This document shows, in pieces, positions 1 to 8,448 of a stretch of 43,327 nt of DNA. The stretch lies in the NCBI GenBank assembly GCA_039917935.1, contig JBDSIM010000292.1, forward strand, positions 1 to 43,327, given 5' to 3'. The notes beneath the pieces are model-generated. The model was not told the DNA's origin. It did not search any database and worked only from the letters and a program-made list of their open reading frames with translations. The DNA is from Chryseosolibacter sp039917935. GTDB lineage: Bacteria; Bacteroidota; Bacteroidia; Cytophagales; Cyclobacteriaceae. A program made the position numbers and the translations under genes. Numbering within the stretch: the stretch's first letter is position 1; each line of letters begins with the position of its first letter.

Positions 1-940
1 CACCGGGTAGCTGGCCACGACCCCGGCTACGACCAATCGCATCAATCTCATCGATAAAAACGATACAGGGAGCTTTTTCCTTGGCTTGTTTAAACAAATC
101 CCGGACACGGGCAGCCCCCACGCCAACAAACATTTCCACGAAATCAGATCCCGATAAGGAAAAGAAAGGTACAGCAGCCTCCCCCGCAACGGCTTTTGCC
201 AGAAGCGTTTTGCCGGTTCCGGGAGGGCCTACCAATAGCGCTCCTTTGGGAATTTTACCCCCTAGCTTGGTGAACTTTCCGGGATTTTTCAGGAAATCCA
301 CGATCTCTTTTACTTCTTCTTTCGCTTCATCAAGCCCGGCAACATCCTCGAAAGTGATTTTTACTTTATTTTCCGCGTCAAAAAGCGCGGCTTTTGATTT
401 TCCAATATTGAAGATCTGCCCACCGGGTCCTCCACCACCAGTCATTCTGCGCATGAGCATCCAAAAACCAAACAAAAGCAGAAACAGAAAACCCCATTGG
501 ATGAATACTCCGAAATAATCTTCGCGATTTTCCGACATGTATTCAGGTCGGTTGGTTTCAGGCAATTTGCTCAGCAGCTCTTCATACTTTTCGTCAAAAC
601 GATCGATGGAAGTTATTCTGAGCTTATAATGGGGGCCATTTCCACTGCCACCGAGCGGTCCATTTTCAAGATCCTGTCGGTACTTCGCATTTTGTAAAGC
701 TTCCGCTTTCAGGGTAATTTCAACGATTTCCTTGTTTTTTATCAGGGCGACCTTTCGCACATCCCCGCTTCTCACCATTTGTTCAAATTCGGATTGGGAG
801 ACCTCTTTCAGATCACTTGAATTGCTTATATACATGACCCCAAAAATCACCGCTATCGCCGCCAGGATAACCCAGATCTGGTAGTTGCCTCTTGGCGGCT
901 TTGTTGGTAAAAGGGGTTTATTATCTTTCTTGTCAGCCAT
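1..940 (-). CDS. ftsH: FtsH (HflB) AAA+ zinc metalloprotease, N-terminal part only (runs off the window)
   Basis: Reading the minus strand from an ATG at 940 gives an open frame to the window edge (about 313 codons, no stop). It shows the FtsH order: a short cytoplasmic N-terminus, a first membrane segment (IWVILAAIAVIFGVMYI), a periplasmic domain of about 100 residues, a second membrane segment followed by MRRMTGGGGPGG, then the AAA+ domain with Walker A GPPGTGKT and Walker B IVFIDEID. The protease domain with HEXXH lies outside the window. FtsH degrades misfolded or unassembled membrane proteins and some soluble regulators at the inner membrane. It is followed upstream on the same strand by rsfS, 59 bp away, an arrangement common in Bacteroidota. 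Identification is secure; only the C-terminus is unseen. Confidence 0.97.
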   Translation of the reverse strand, partial: MADKKDNKPLLPTKPPRGNYQIWVILAAIAVIFGVMYISNSSDLKEVSQSEFEQMVRSGDVRKVALIKNKEIVEITLKAEALQNAKYRQDLENGPLGGSGNGPHYKLRITSIDRFDEKYEELLSKLPETNRPEYMSENREDYFGVFIQWGFLFLLLFGFWMLMRRMTGGGGPGGQIFNIGKSKAALFDAENKVKITFEDVAGLDEAKEEVKEIVDFLKNPGKFTKLGGKIPKGALLVGPPGTGKTLLAKAVAGEAAVPFFSLSGSDFVEMFVGVGAARVRDLFKQAKEKAPCIVFIDEIDAIGRSRGRGQLPG

Positions 941-999
941 TGTTCTGTTTATGTGTCAATTAATTTCAAAATGAATAACGTGCGAAGTGTGGTTTGGTT

Positions 1000-1377
1000 C
1001 TAGTGGTTATCAACGATTTCGGTAATATCTGCATCACCCCACAACCGTTCCAGTGAATAGAAATCCCGCCGTTCTTTCTTAAACACATGAGCGACCACAT
1101 CTATATAGTCGAGTAACATCCACTCTTTATTGTTTTTTCCCTCGGTATGCCATGGATTTTCTTTCAGGGCCTTAAAGACTTCTTCGTCTACAGAGTCGGC
1201 AATAGCATCTAACTGCTTTTCGGAGTTTCCGGAACAAATTACAAAAAAATCAGCAACCGCGTTTTTGACTTTCCTAAGATCCAGAACGACAATGTCAGTT
1301 GCCTTTTTCTCCTGCATTCCCTTTACTATCACTTCACTGAGTATTTCGGAACTGACACCCTTCCTTTTTTTCGCCAT
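1000..1377 (-). CDS. rsfS: Ribosome silencing factor RsfS (DUF143)
   Basis: This 125-residue protein matches the RsfS/Iojap family in length and sequence: DIVVLDLRKV, ADFFVICSGNSEKQLDAIAD, and the C-terminal block EWMLLDYIDVVAHVF followed by YSLERLWGDA. RsfS binds ribosomal protein uL14 on the 50S subunit and blocks subunit joining, which silences translation when nutrients are scarce. It is cytoplasmic. It lies just upstream of ftsH on the same strand and probably shares its transcript. A basic N-terminus (MAKKRKG) precedes the domain. It is divergent from birA across a 61-bp gap that must hold both promoters. Nothing odd is seen. Confidence 0.95.
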   Translation of the reverse strand: MAKKRKGVSSEILSEVIVKGMQEKKATDIVVLDLRKVKNAVADFFVICSGNSEKQLDAIADSVDEEVFKALKENPWHTEGKNNKEWMLLDYIDVVAHVFKKERRDFYSLERLWGDADITEIVDNH

Positions 1378-1438
1378 TAAGTTATCTTCGTTTTTTAAGG
1401 TTTGGTACTTTTATAACTAACAAAATTAATTAAATACT

Positions 1439-2194
1439 TTGTATAAAATTCCTGCCAACACGCTTTTCATAGGAAAGAATCTAATTTTCGTGCCAGATTG
1501 TCATTCAACCAACACGATTGCTCTCCAATTAAGCCAACAACCATCATCAATTGAAGGGACAGTCGTAGTTACAGACCATCAAAGGGCCGGAAAAGGCCAG
1601 AGAGGCAATACCTGGGAGGCTGAACCCGGGAAGAACCTCACGTTCTCCCTAATCCTGAAGCCAAAATTCCTTCCGATAAAGAAACAGTTTTACCTCAATA
1701 TTGCGATATGCCTGGCACTAAAGGATTACCTGACGTATAAAACTGATGATGTCATCTACATTAAGTGGCCAAACGACATTTTAGTTCACGGAAAAAAAAT
1801 TTCGGGGGTTTTGATTGAAAACCAGATCCAGGGGCCTGAAATCTTCAACTCCATCGTTGGCATCGGGTTAAATATCAATCAAAAAAATTTCGCTCTCCCG
1901 CACGCCACCTCTCTCGCAAACGTGCGACCCTCCGTGTACGATTTAAAAACTGAACTGGCAACCCTCTTGGGTTATATCGAAGGCCGATATCTTCAGCTCA
2001 GACAGGATAAATACGAAATGTTGATGAATAGTTATCTTGACGCGCTGTACAAAAGGCATGAGAAACACACTTTCTCACACAAAGAGATTTTGTTTGAGGG
2101 TATTATCCGGGATTTGGATCCCTATGGTAAGTTGCGAATTGAAATAGGGGATGAGATCAGAGCCTTTGGTCTGCAGGAAATTAAATATATTTAA
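1439..2194 (+). CDS. birA: Biotin--[acetyl-CoA-carboxylase] ligase (BirA type, no DNA-binding domain)
   Basis: The 251-residue product is a class I biotin protein ligase. Visible motifs are CHSTNTIA near residue 22, the biotinyl-AMP loop DHQRAGKGQRGNTW (about residues 46-59), KWPNDILV with the following KKISGVLIEN, and VGIGLNIN. It lacks the N-terminal helix-turn-helix of E. coli BirA, so it should act only as an enzyme that biotinylates acetyl-CoA carboxylase BCCP and not as a repressor. The C-terminal domain (about residues 205-251) is the usual small SH3-like part. The best start is TTG at 1439, because the N-terminal KIPANTLFIG block is conserved in related proteins and no in-frame ATG precedes it. 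It is divergent from rsfS and 27 bp upstream of the next methyltransferase gene. Confidence 0.93.
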   Translation: MYKIPANTLFIGKNLIFVPDCHSTNTIALQLSQQPSSIEGTVVVTDHQRAGKGQRGNTWEAEPGKNLTFSLILKPKFLPIKKQFYLNIAICLALKDYLTYKTDDVIYIKWPNDILVHGKKISGVLIENQIQGPEIFNSIVGIGLNINQKNFALPHATSLANVRPSVYDLKTELATLLGYIEGRYLQLRQDKYEMLMNSYLDALYKRHEKHTFSHKEILFEGIIRDLDPYGKLRIEIGDEIRAFGLQEIKYI

Positions 2195-2221
2195 AGCTCA
2201 GCATAAGCAATTTTACTTCCT

Positions 2222-3397
2222 ATGGATATTTTTAAGCAGCGGGCGAGGATCATTATTACCTGCAGTAAGCGGTTGGCGCCATTTCTGGAAAGTGAGGTTA
2301 TTGCGCTGGGATTTATTCCGGTCCGGGTTTTCCAAACCGGAGTGGAAATGCTCGGAACAGTAAATGATTGTATAAGATTAAACCTCAACCTGCGATGTGC
2401 GAGCCAGGTCCTGTATTCACTAAAAGAATTTAAGGCCAATAGCCCGGACGAGGTATACAAGCATGCTAAAGATTTTCCGTGGGATGAACTGTTATCGTCC
2501 GAAAGTTATTTTTCAGTCACAAGTCATGCTGACCACCCCACCGTGAATAACTCCATGTTTGTGAATGTAAAAGTGAAGGATGCCATCGCCGATGCCATGC
2601 GTGACAAAACCGGGAAGCGTGCCGATAGTGGCCCCGCTCTCGATAAAGCAGTCGTACATCTTTTCTGGCGTGATAACTGGGCGGAGATTTTTCTGGATAC
2701 TTCGGGTGAAACACTTTCTAAACACGGGTACAGAAAAATTCCCGGGAAAGCTCCTATGCTCGAAGCGCTTGCCGCCGGAACATTGCTGGCCACAAAATGG
2801 GATAGAAAATCACCCTTTGTAAATCCCATGTGCGGATCATCAACCATAGCGATTGAAGCAGTTTTACTGGCCACCAACAGAAGGCCAGGCCTGTTCCGGA
2901 CCAATTATGCTTTTATGCACGTAAAGGGATTTGATGAAGATGTATATGCGCGTGAATACCGAACGCTGGAAGATCAGGTCACAGAGATGAAAGATTTGGT
3001 AGTGATCGCCACGGACCTTAGTGAGGATGCTATTTCAATCTCAAAAGTGAATGCTGGCCTTGCCGGGATAGAAAAATATATCCGGTTCGCGGTTTGTGAT
3101 TTCGCGGAAACTGAAATTCCTGAAGGGCCCGGTGTAATTTATTTTAATCCGGAATACGGTGAGCGAATGGGGGAAGAAAGCGAACTGGAAAAAACCTATG
3201 AACGGTTAGGAGATTTTATGAAGAAAAAATGCCAGGGATATTCTGGTTATGTTTTTACGGGAAATCTTGACCTCGCCAAAAAAATTGGTCTTAAAGCTAC
3301 GCGAAGGATTGAGTTCTATACCGCGAAGCTGGATTGTCGTTTACTTGAATATGAACTGTACTCAGGAACGAGACGGGTGGAGAAAATTGACAGTTGA
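2222..3397 (+). CDS. THUMP-domain class I RNA methyltransferase (RlmL N-terminal / YcbY-like)
   Basis: The 391-residue product has a THUMP-type N-terminal half (about residues 50-160) and a Rossmann methyltransferase half with the SAM region NPMCGSSTIAIEAVLL (about 202-217) and the acidic ATDLSEDAI motif. In this family the catalytic motif is normally NPPYGER, for N2-guanine methylation of 23S rRNA G2445. Here it reads NPEYGER, with glutamate at the second proline position. I believe this variant occurs in other Bacteroidota but cannot confirm it without a search. It starts 27 bp after birA and may be co-transcribed. The family assignment is firm; the exact rRNA target is inferred. Confidence 0.88.
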   Translation: MDIFKQRARIIITCSKRLAPFLESEVIALGFIPVRVFQTGVEMLGTVNDCIRLNLNLRCASQVLYSLKEFKANSPDEVYKHAKDFPWDELLSSESYFSVTSHADHPTVNNSMFVNVKVKDAIADAMRDKTGKRADSGPALDKAVVHLFWRDNWAEIFLDTSGETLSKHGYRKIPGKAPMLEALAAGTLLATKWDRKSPFVNPMCGSSTIAIEAVLLATNRRPGLFRTNYAFMHVKGFDEDVYAREYRTLEDQVTEMKDLVVIATDLSEDAISISKVNAGLAGIEKYIRFAVCDFAETEIPEGPGVIYFNPEYGERMGEESELEKTYERLGDFMKKKCQGYSGYVFTGNLDLAKKIGLKATRRIEFYTAKLDCRLLEYELYSGTRRVEKIDS

Positions 3398-3887
3398 CAA
3401 TTGGACAGTTGACAAGCATTAAGTCAATTTGAAAAAAGAGGCCGCATTGGAGACAAGGAACCTCGACCCCTGCCTAAAGCATCGTCAAGGTTATAACGTG
3501 TGCCTTTAGTAGGAAAGAAAAGGGCTTAGCAAAACAACAGCGCGTCAATATCGGTGTCACGAAAAATTTTTGCTTCGACCGAACTTTCCGAACGTCCAAA
3601 CTTTTTCGGAGAATTTAGCTTCCCCCTACTCTTGTCGTTTTATGTTGGCCCGATATGGCAAGTAATCTCGCGCGGGTTAAGGACTTTCGTGAAGTTGAAA
3701 CCCGGGTCCTGGGGTGCTGGATAAATCTGGTCTCTTAAGATCCATACTTCAACGCAAAAAAACCCTTTTTCTTGAAAAGGATCGAATTTAATACAAGGAA
3801 TCCCGTGAGTGCATAATCTGGACGGAGATTTGCGTAATTTGGCACAGATCTGGATACAGGTCATTGATACACCCCTAACTGTATATT
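3398..3887. other. Intergenic region with a short direct repeat and the left arm of a diverged inverted repeat
   Basis: No convincing gene is seen. Just after the methyltransferase stop, GACAGTTGACA occurs twice within 30 bp (about 3387-3415). The rest holds repeat modules listed separately (3561-3735). A possible promoter for the downstream lipoprotein must lie close to 3840-3887, but I see no clear -7 element. Confidence 0.5.
3561..3735 (+). repeat. Left copy of a two-module diverged inverted repeat
   Basis: Module 1 (3561-3589, core TGCTTCGACCGAACTTTCC) and module 2 (3676-3735, core GGACTTTCGTGAAGTTGA) both recur in reverse complement at 6368-6396 and 6416-6476. Module 2 is roughly 85-90% identical by eye over about 60 bp. 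The modules are in a different relative order in the second copy, so this is not a simple inversion. The pair encloses the two LPP20-like lipoprotein genes. Confidence 0.75.
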
Positions 3888-5249
3888 GTGAAGCGTATTA
3901 TTCCGCTTTTATTTTTGATGTATGCCTGTAGTCCAAGGGTACAAGCGCCGGATGCGGAAGCGTTAAAACCCTCATGGTTAAAAAATCAGCCCTATCGCCA
4001 TGGTTATTATACGGGCATTGGCCACAGTCAAAAAGATGGGAGTAACAATTATATTCAATTTGCTAAAAAAAGTGCTTTAGACGATCTGGTTTCTCAGATC
4101 AAAGTAAATGTGGCCAGTTCATCCGTGTTGAGTTTTTTTGAAACGGATAAAAAAATTCAGGAACAATACGAGCAAATCATTAAGACTACCGCGGCCGATG
4201 AGTTGCAGGAATATGAATTGGTGGATGCCTGGGAAGATGCCGGAAATTATTGGGTGTACTATCAATTGTCTATAGCCCGCTACCGTCAAATCAAGGAGGA
4301 GCAAAAGCGCAACGCCACCCTGCAGGCACAAGACTACTTTAACAAAGGCAGAGACTCAGAAAATAAAGGAGAAAGGCTACAAGCCATCAGTTTTTATTTT
4401 CAGGCCTTCAGAAGTATTGAAAAGTATTTAGGTGAACACCTGCAGGTTTCAGTAAAAGGGCAGGAGTTCCTCCTGGTAAATGAGATATACGCTTCCATTC
4501 AGAATCTTTTGGATAAAATACAGGTTAGTCTGCAGCCTACTGAATTACTGTTAAATCGCAGACTCACACAGTCACAGCAGAATGTTACGGCAAGGGCTTC
4601 TTACAAAGATAATATTCCCGCAGTCAACCTACCCCTCATCGCCTCCTTCGAAAAAGGAAAAGGTGAAATTTTTCCTGACTACAAAACGAGTGAAAACGGT
4701 GAGGCAAGAATTCTCATCAGCAAAATCACTTCAAAGGAACTAGAACAAACGGTGGGTGTAAAAGTAAACATCGATGCTTTGAGTGGAACAAGCAGCTCGC
4801 CCGTGTACGCATTGATTGCAAAAACTTTGAATGTTCCGGGCGCACAGGTTTTGATGAGAGTGCAACGCCCCGTAGTTTTTTTGACGGCGCATGAAAAAAG
4901 CCTTGGCTACGAAAAATCTACTCTTCAGATCAGCAACAAACTAAAAAATCTGTTGGTAAATAACGGATTCGAATTTACGGAAAACAAGAACGTTGCAGAC
5001 CTTTGGTTTGATATCCATGCTGATTCGGAAAGGGGATCTATATCCGGTAGTATCTATATAACCTATCTCACAGGCGTTATCAAAGTGACGACGATGAAAG
5101 AAGGGAAAGAGGTATATGCCACGACCCTGGATCGGGTGAAGGGTTACGGATTAGATTACGATAAGTCCAGTGTAGATGCTTATAACAAAGCGCTTGAGGC
5201 ATTGGAGAAAGAACAAATTAAGGATTTGTTAAATACTGTTTTACAATAA
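3888..5249 (+). CDS. LPP20-like lipoprotein with C-terminal GNA1162/LPP20-type domain
   Basis: The 453-residue product begins with a short signal peptide and a lipobox-like MYAC with Cys14, so it is probably an envelope lipoprotein. The N-terminal third (KPSWLKNQPYRHGYYTGIG, then repeated helices) resembles LPP20 lipoproteins, in which a conserved WL..P...Y.GIG block precedes a helical domain. The middle (about 150-215) looks like a TPR-like helical hairpin. The C-terminal part from about 320 is an alpha/beta domain of unknown role. It starts at GTG 3888. A second, shorter LPP20-like lipoprotein follows 265 bp downstream, and the pair probably works together at the outer membrane. No enzymatic motif is visible. 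Confidence 0.7.
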   Translation: MKRIIPLLFLMYACSPRVQAPDAEALKPSWLKNQPYRHGYYTGIGHSQKDGSNNYIQFAKKSALDDLVSQIKVNVASSSVLSFFETDKKIQEQYEQIIKTTAADELQEYELVDAWEDAGNYWVYYQLSIARYRQIKEEQKRNATLQAQDYFNKGRDSENKGERLQAISFYFQAFRSIEKYLGEHLQVSVKGQEFLLVNEIYASIQNLLDKIQVSLQPTELLLNRRLTQSQQNVTARASYKDNIPAVNLPLIASFEKGKGEIFPDYKTSENGEARILISKITSKELEQTVGVKVNIDALSGTSSSPVYALIAKTLNVPGAQVLMRVQRPVVFLTAHEKSLGYEKSTLQISNKLKNLLVNNGFEFTENKNVADLWFDIHADSERGSISGSIYITYLTGVIKVTTMKEGKEVYATTLDRVKGYGLDYDKSSVDAYNKALEALEKEQIKDLLNTVLQ

Positions 5250-5514
5250 TATTGGGGGAATTGCGAAGCATTGCCCGTTCATGGTAAGGACGTAGAATTA
5301 TGCGGTCTGGCGTGATACCTCTAATGTGCGTTTGAAATAAAAAATATTCAAGTAATTAAAGGCTTTTTTAAACCAGAAAGGGCATTTATTAAAAAGTTCA
5401 AAAATTTGGTATTTAAATTGATTGTTAGACAACAAAGTACGGGACCTATCATTGTTTCAATAGATTAAATATACAGTCACCAAATAATTCAAATCCAACA
5501 AATCCTACTTCGAA

Positions 5515-6087
5515 ATGAAAAAGTTCACGAGTTCTACATGGATGTTAATTGCTCTTGCCGGCGTGTTTATGATCGGTTGTAAAAGCAAAGAAAAAGCGCC
5601 GCCTAAGGGCGAAACGGAAGTTGTTGTACCCTGTTCGGGATCTGACTTCTTTACGACGAATAAATTTTTCCGCGCCAATTCCATTGGCGAGAGTCAGGAT
5701 CAGGTGACCTCGAAAAAGAAAGCCCTGACCAATGCGCGTAATGAGCTGGCACAGGCTATTCAGACAACTGTCAAAACAGTGACCGATAACTACGTTAATT
5801 CACGCGAGATGAACAACAAGGAGGAGGTGGAAGAAAGATTTGAAAGTTTGAACCGTGAAGTGGTGGATCAAACGCTTTCGGGCATTCGAACACTTTGCGA
5901 GAAGCTGATGAAAACCAGCACCGGAACTTACAAAACGTATGTTGCCATTGAATTGTCAGCCGACGAGCTGGTAGCCAAATACAACGAGCGTTTATCTCAG
6001 GATGAGCGTTTGAAGATTGACTACGACTATGAAAAATTCAAGGAGACCTTTGAAAAAGAAATGGATAAAATGAAGAACGGAAATTAA
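5515..6087 (+). CDS. Small LPP20-like lipoprotein
   Basis: This 190-residue protein has a clear lipoprotein signal: basic start, hydrophobic stretch, lipobox MIGC with Cys22. The mature part carries the LPP20 pattern: KFFRANSIGESQDQVTSKKK, then a helix of Ala-rich and charged repeats, and KTYVAIELSADELV. It ends in a strongly charged tail (EKFKETFEKEMDKMKN). It follows the larger LPP20-like gene with a 265-bp AT-rich gap, so it probably has its own promoter. A strong rho-independent terminator follows 24 bp after the stop. The function is unknown; an envelope structural or assembly role is a guess from the fold family. Confidence 0.75.
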   Translation: MKKFTSSTWMLIALAGVFMIGCKSKEKAPPKGETEVVVPCSGSDFFTTNKFFRANSIGESQDQVTSKKKALTNARNELAQAIQTTVKTVTDNYVNSREMNNKEEVEERFESLNREVVDQTLSGIRTLCEKLMKTSTGTYKTYVAIELSADELVAKYNERLSQDERLKIDYDYEKFKETFEKEMDKMKNGN

Positions 6088-6111
6088 ACCGAAGTCTTTA
6101 TTGATGATAAT

Positions 6112-6140
6112 AAGCTGCCATGTTTGTGGCAGCTTTTTTA
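6112..6140 (+). terminator. Rho-independent terminator of the LPP20-like genes
   Basis: Perfect 9-bp stem AAGCTGCCA / TGGCAGCTT with a 6-nt loop, followed by a run of T (to 6140). It lies 24 bp after the 5515-6087 stop codon. Confidence 0.92.
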
Positions 6141-6343
6141 TTTTCACGGGCAAAGAGATCTTCAGGCGTCCGGTCGGATCTCGATGAAAATATCATACGC
6201 GACTATAGACTTAATTTGGGTCTGGTAGACATTAAAGTTTGCGCTGTAAGTGAAATCTGGTCGGGGTTGAAATTCGTGATTCCGGTAAAAGATCGGTGAT
6301 TCCGTATAAGGGTTAAAGGGGATTGATCCCTGTTACCAAATCC

Positions 6344-6374
6344 ACTTTCCGAAAGTTCAGGCCTTTCGGAAAGT
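6344..6374. repeat. Perfect 12-bp hairpin (ACTTTCCGAAAG / CTTTCGGAAAGT)
   Basis: The arms at 6344-6355 and 6363-6374 are exact reverse complements with a 7-nt loop. There is no T-tract, so it does not look like a terminator. It abuts module 1 of the inverted repeat; a decayed equivalent is seen near 3581-3610. Confidence 0.8.
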
Positions 6375-6488
6375 TTGGTCGAAGCAGAAATTTTTATAAC
6401 ACACCGAATGTTTTAGAAGACCAGATTTATTCTCAGCACCCTAAGACCGGGTGTCAACTTCACGAAAGTCCTTAACTTTCATGAAGTT
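6368..6488 (-). repeat. Right copy of the diverged inverted repeat, including a second hairpin
   Basis: This holds the reverse complements of both modules at 3561-3735 (6368-6396 and 6416-6476). Overlapping it, 6456-6488 forms another hairpin: AACTTCACGAAAGT and ACTTTCATGAAGTT pair at 13 of 14 positions around a 5-nt loop. The surrounding 6141-6628 holds no gene that I recognise. Confidence 0.72.
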
Positions 6489-6628
6489 ATTTGAAGTATG
6501 TGCCAAGATTAAATGTGGAGCCGAAGGGAAGGGATCCCCAGTAAACCAGACCTCTTTGGCCAAGCGAAACTACCGAAAAGGCTTGTTTTTCAGGCCAAAA
6601 TTGCCTATATTAATGAATACGGTGATTA

Positions 6629-7360
6629 CTAGAAAGCGGACAGCGAAATACCCACCGTCATAGTCTGAAAGTCATTGGCCACATTCTTTTCTGCCAGGCC
6701 TTTCCCTTCCTCAAACAGGGGAGTAAGGTTGTAGTAACCGAAGAAATAAAAATTACCAAAGCCGATTTTACCATAGACACCGTATCGCAGGCTATTGAGA
6801 TTCCAGTTCTGTTTATCTTTTAGCTTTTTGCTTTCTCCATCCTCCTTATACTTCAGCTTTGAAAAAGAGTCGTAAAGAAAACCAACGCGGCCGCCAAGGG
6901 CTACTTTAAACCCTCTTGAAGCATCTTCCGGATTGGTGCTGAAACGCAATTCCATAGGAATGTCAAGATAATTGGTAACCAATTGTGATTTCCGCATTCC
7001 TGTCAAACCTGTTTGAGCGGGTGTAAATAGTTTTAGGGAATCCTCCGGTGCGTCATAGCCTAGTGTTTCGCCATTTTTGAATTTAAACCGTTCCAGACTT
7101 AATCCAATTCCGGGCACGAAGCTGAACTTGGAATTCATGATGCGAATATCGTATTGATAGTAGACGTTGACAGAGCGGGATCCCCAAAGGCCCAGGTCGA
7201 AATTGGAGGGGGCACTGAGGGCACTGTTAATCCCCAGTTCAAGGGCAAAAGCGCCGGGTATGTTTGGCCGGTTAAATTTTCTCGGGGTTGGTTCGGCCGT
7301 TTGAGCGGCAGCTGAAATACTGAGGGCTATTAATATTGCGAATGAAGCTAATTTGATCAT
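6629..7360 (-). CDS. PorT-like outer-membrane beta-barrel protein
   Basis: The 243-residue product starts with a Sec signal peptide (LASFAILIALSISAAAQ). It then alternates short amphipathic strands rich in aromatic and glycine residues (YYQYDIRI, FVPGIGLSLERFKF, YFFGYYNLTPLF) and ends in a strand with a C-terminal phenylalanine (VGISLSAF). This is the usual shape of the small Bacteroidota outer-membrane beta-barrel families. The substrate or partner is unknown. It stands alone, transcribed away from tRNA-Arg, and has no operon partner. Confidence 0.75.
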   Translation of the reverse strand: MIKLASFAILIALSISAAAQTAEPTPRKFNRPNIPGAFALELGINSALSAPSNFDLGLWGSRSVNVYYQYDIRIMNSKFSFVPGIGLSLERFKFKNGETLGYDAPEDSLKLFTPAQTGLTGMRKSQLVTNYLDIPMELRFSTNPEDASRGFKVALGGRVGFLYDSFSKLKYKEDGESKKLKDKQNWNLNSLRYGVYGKIGFGNFYFFGYYNLTPLFEEGKGLAEKNVANDFQTMTVGISLSAF

Positions 7361-7490
7361 GCTTGGGTTATTTCCTTTAAACGAGGCTCAAAAATAGCTT
7401 TTTTGTCGGCAGAGCCAAACCGTTTTATTTTGTTGCGTTAATTTATTCTTTACATTTGCAATCCAATTTTTGGGAAGTTTATCTCAATTA

Positions 7491-7564
7491 GGGCCTGTAG
7501 CTTAACTGAATAAAGCATCTGACTACGGATCAGAAGATTCGGGGTTTGAATCCCTGCAGGCTCA
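7491..7564 (+). tRNA. tRNA-Arg (anticodon ACG)
   Basis: It folds as a full cloverleaf: acceptor GGGCCTG / CAGGCTC (one G-U pair), D-arm, anticodon stem CTGA/TCAG around the loop holding ACG, T-arm around TTTGAAT, discriminator A, and an encoded CCA at 7565-7567. A34 would be edited to inosine to read CGN. Position 56 in the T-loop is T in place of the near-invariant C, and the D-loop has GA where GG (18-19) is normal. An A19-U56 pair would replace G19-C56. Confidence 0.95.
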
Positions 7565-7577
7565 CCATTATAAATCA

Positions 7578-7606
7578 GGCAGTTACGATAAATAGCTGCC
7601 TTTTTT
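7578..7606 (+). terminator. Terminator of tRNA-Arg
   Basis: Stem GGCAGTTA / TAGCTGCC (one G-U pair), 7-nt loop, then six T. A decayed relative of this tRNA end plus terminator is seen near 29677-29740. Confidence 0.88.
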
Positions 7607-7799
7607 ATATGCTCCCTTTAACACGCCTTTAACACAGATTGCCGATTAAACTGGTTTTGGCACCATCAGATACCAGGCTACCACATAGGGATCTTCCGGC
7701 CGTGGCGTTCATAATCAAGGTCCTTCTTAAGATGATTTTGGAATGACAATAGTTGTCATGTAGTTGTTATAACATGCAAGAAGTGAGACGCAGTATGAT

Positions 7800-8141
7800 T
7801 TGATCACAATCAAAAAAACCTTTATTTTGGTAAAGATTCCTCGATCCTCCATGATCTTACCTGATCAGCTCATAGCCCAGCTTGGAATCCTTAACAAGTA
7901 TGGCAGGCCTATTAAATGTTTTATGAAAAGATCTAACTCAGACATTAAGCAACAATTCAATTTTTATGAGGATTTGGTGCACGGACAGAAAGTAATCCGC
8001 CACAGCCCAATAATTTTAGACCCCAAACCTAACAATACTTACTGGTTGAGTGGAGATTCCGTGGTAGTTGACCACTTCTTTTCACGAGTCAGTAATCACA
8101 TTATTTCGTGCCACTTGTCAATCGATTCCCCGGTAAATTAA
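7800..8141 (+). CDS. Hypothetical protein, doubtful
   Basis: A 113-codon frame starting at TTG 7800. I recognise no family. The product is mildly basic and has no signal peptide or membrane helix. It lies between tRNA-Arg and the sulfur island, where integrative elements often leave debris, and converges on the decayed DUF6132 gene. It may be a remnant and not an expressed gene. The interval 7607-7799 holds nothing I can name. Confidence 0.3.
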   Translation: MITIKKTFILVKIPRSSMILPDQLIAQLGILNKYGRPIKCFMKRSNSDIKQQFNFYEDLVHGQKVIRHSPIILDPKPNNTYWLSGDSVVVDHFFSRVSNHIISCHLSIDSPVN

Positions 8142-8199
8142 CCTTCTTTTACCTTGGCATAGAAGAAGTTAAGTCTCAATACTGAATCAGCCACGCGAA

Positions 8200-8395
8200 T
8201 TAACTTATTCTGATCACACCATCGCGAAATGACGTGGTCAAGGGTAGCGGAATCTCCAGCAGGACGCCCATTAATGCCCCGTAAATTGTACTGTTTGTCC
8301 CTGAAGAAGTAATGGCGCAATCCTATAAAATACCAGTAGCTAAAGCCCAAAATCGCTCCGACCGCTATTCCAATTATCCATTTTATGTGCTGCAT
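8200..8395 (-). pseudogene. Decayed DUF6132-like small membrane protein
   Basis: From ATG 8395 the frame gives a membrane helix (WIIGIAVGAILGFSYWYFIG). A one-base shift at about 8322 then yields CAITSSGTNSTIYGALMG, which is the DUF6132 pattern (VGC..G.CAITS....NST.YGA..G). Removing one T from GGATTGCGCC restores I-G-C-A-I-T-S-S-G, so the gene carries a one-base insertion and is broken. DUF6132 proteins often sit with rhodanese and YeeE/YedE genes in Bacteroidota, which fits the island. Uncorrected, a 93-codon frame (8138-8419) runs through it. The family call rests on the corrected reading. Confidence 0.6.
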
Positions 8396-8448
8396 TCTTA
8401 TTCTATTTAAGGATATCATTCTCCTTAATGAAAATTAACTATACCCGA

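Noticed and set aside
81..518. Plus-strand open frame over the first 0.5 kb
   Set aside because: It is antisense to ftsH, whose minus-strand reading has all expected motifs.
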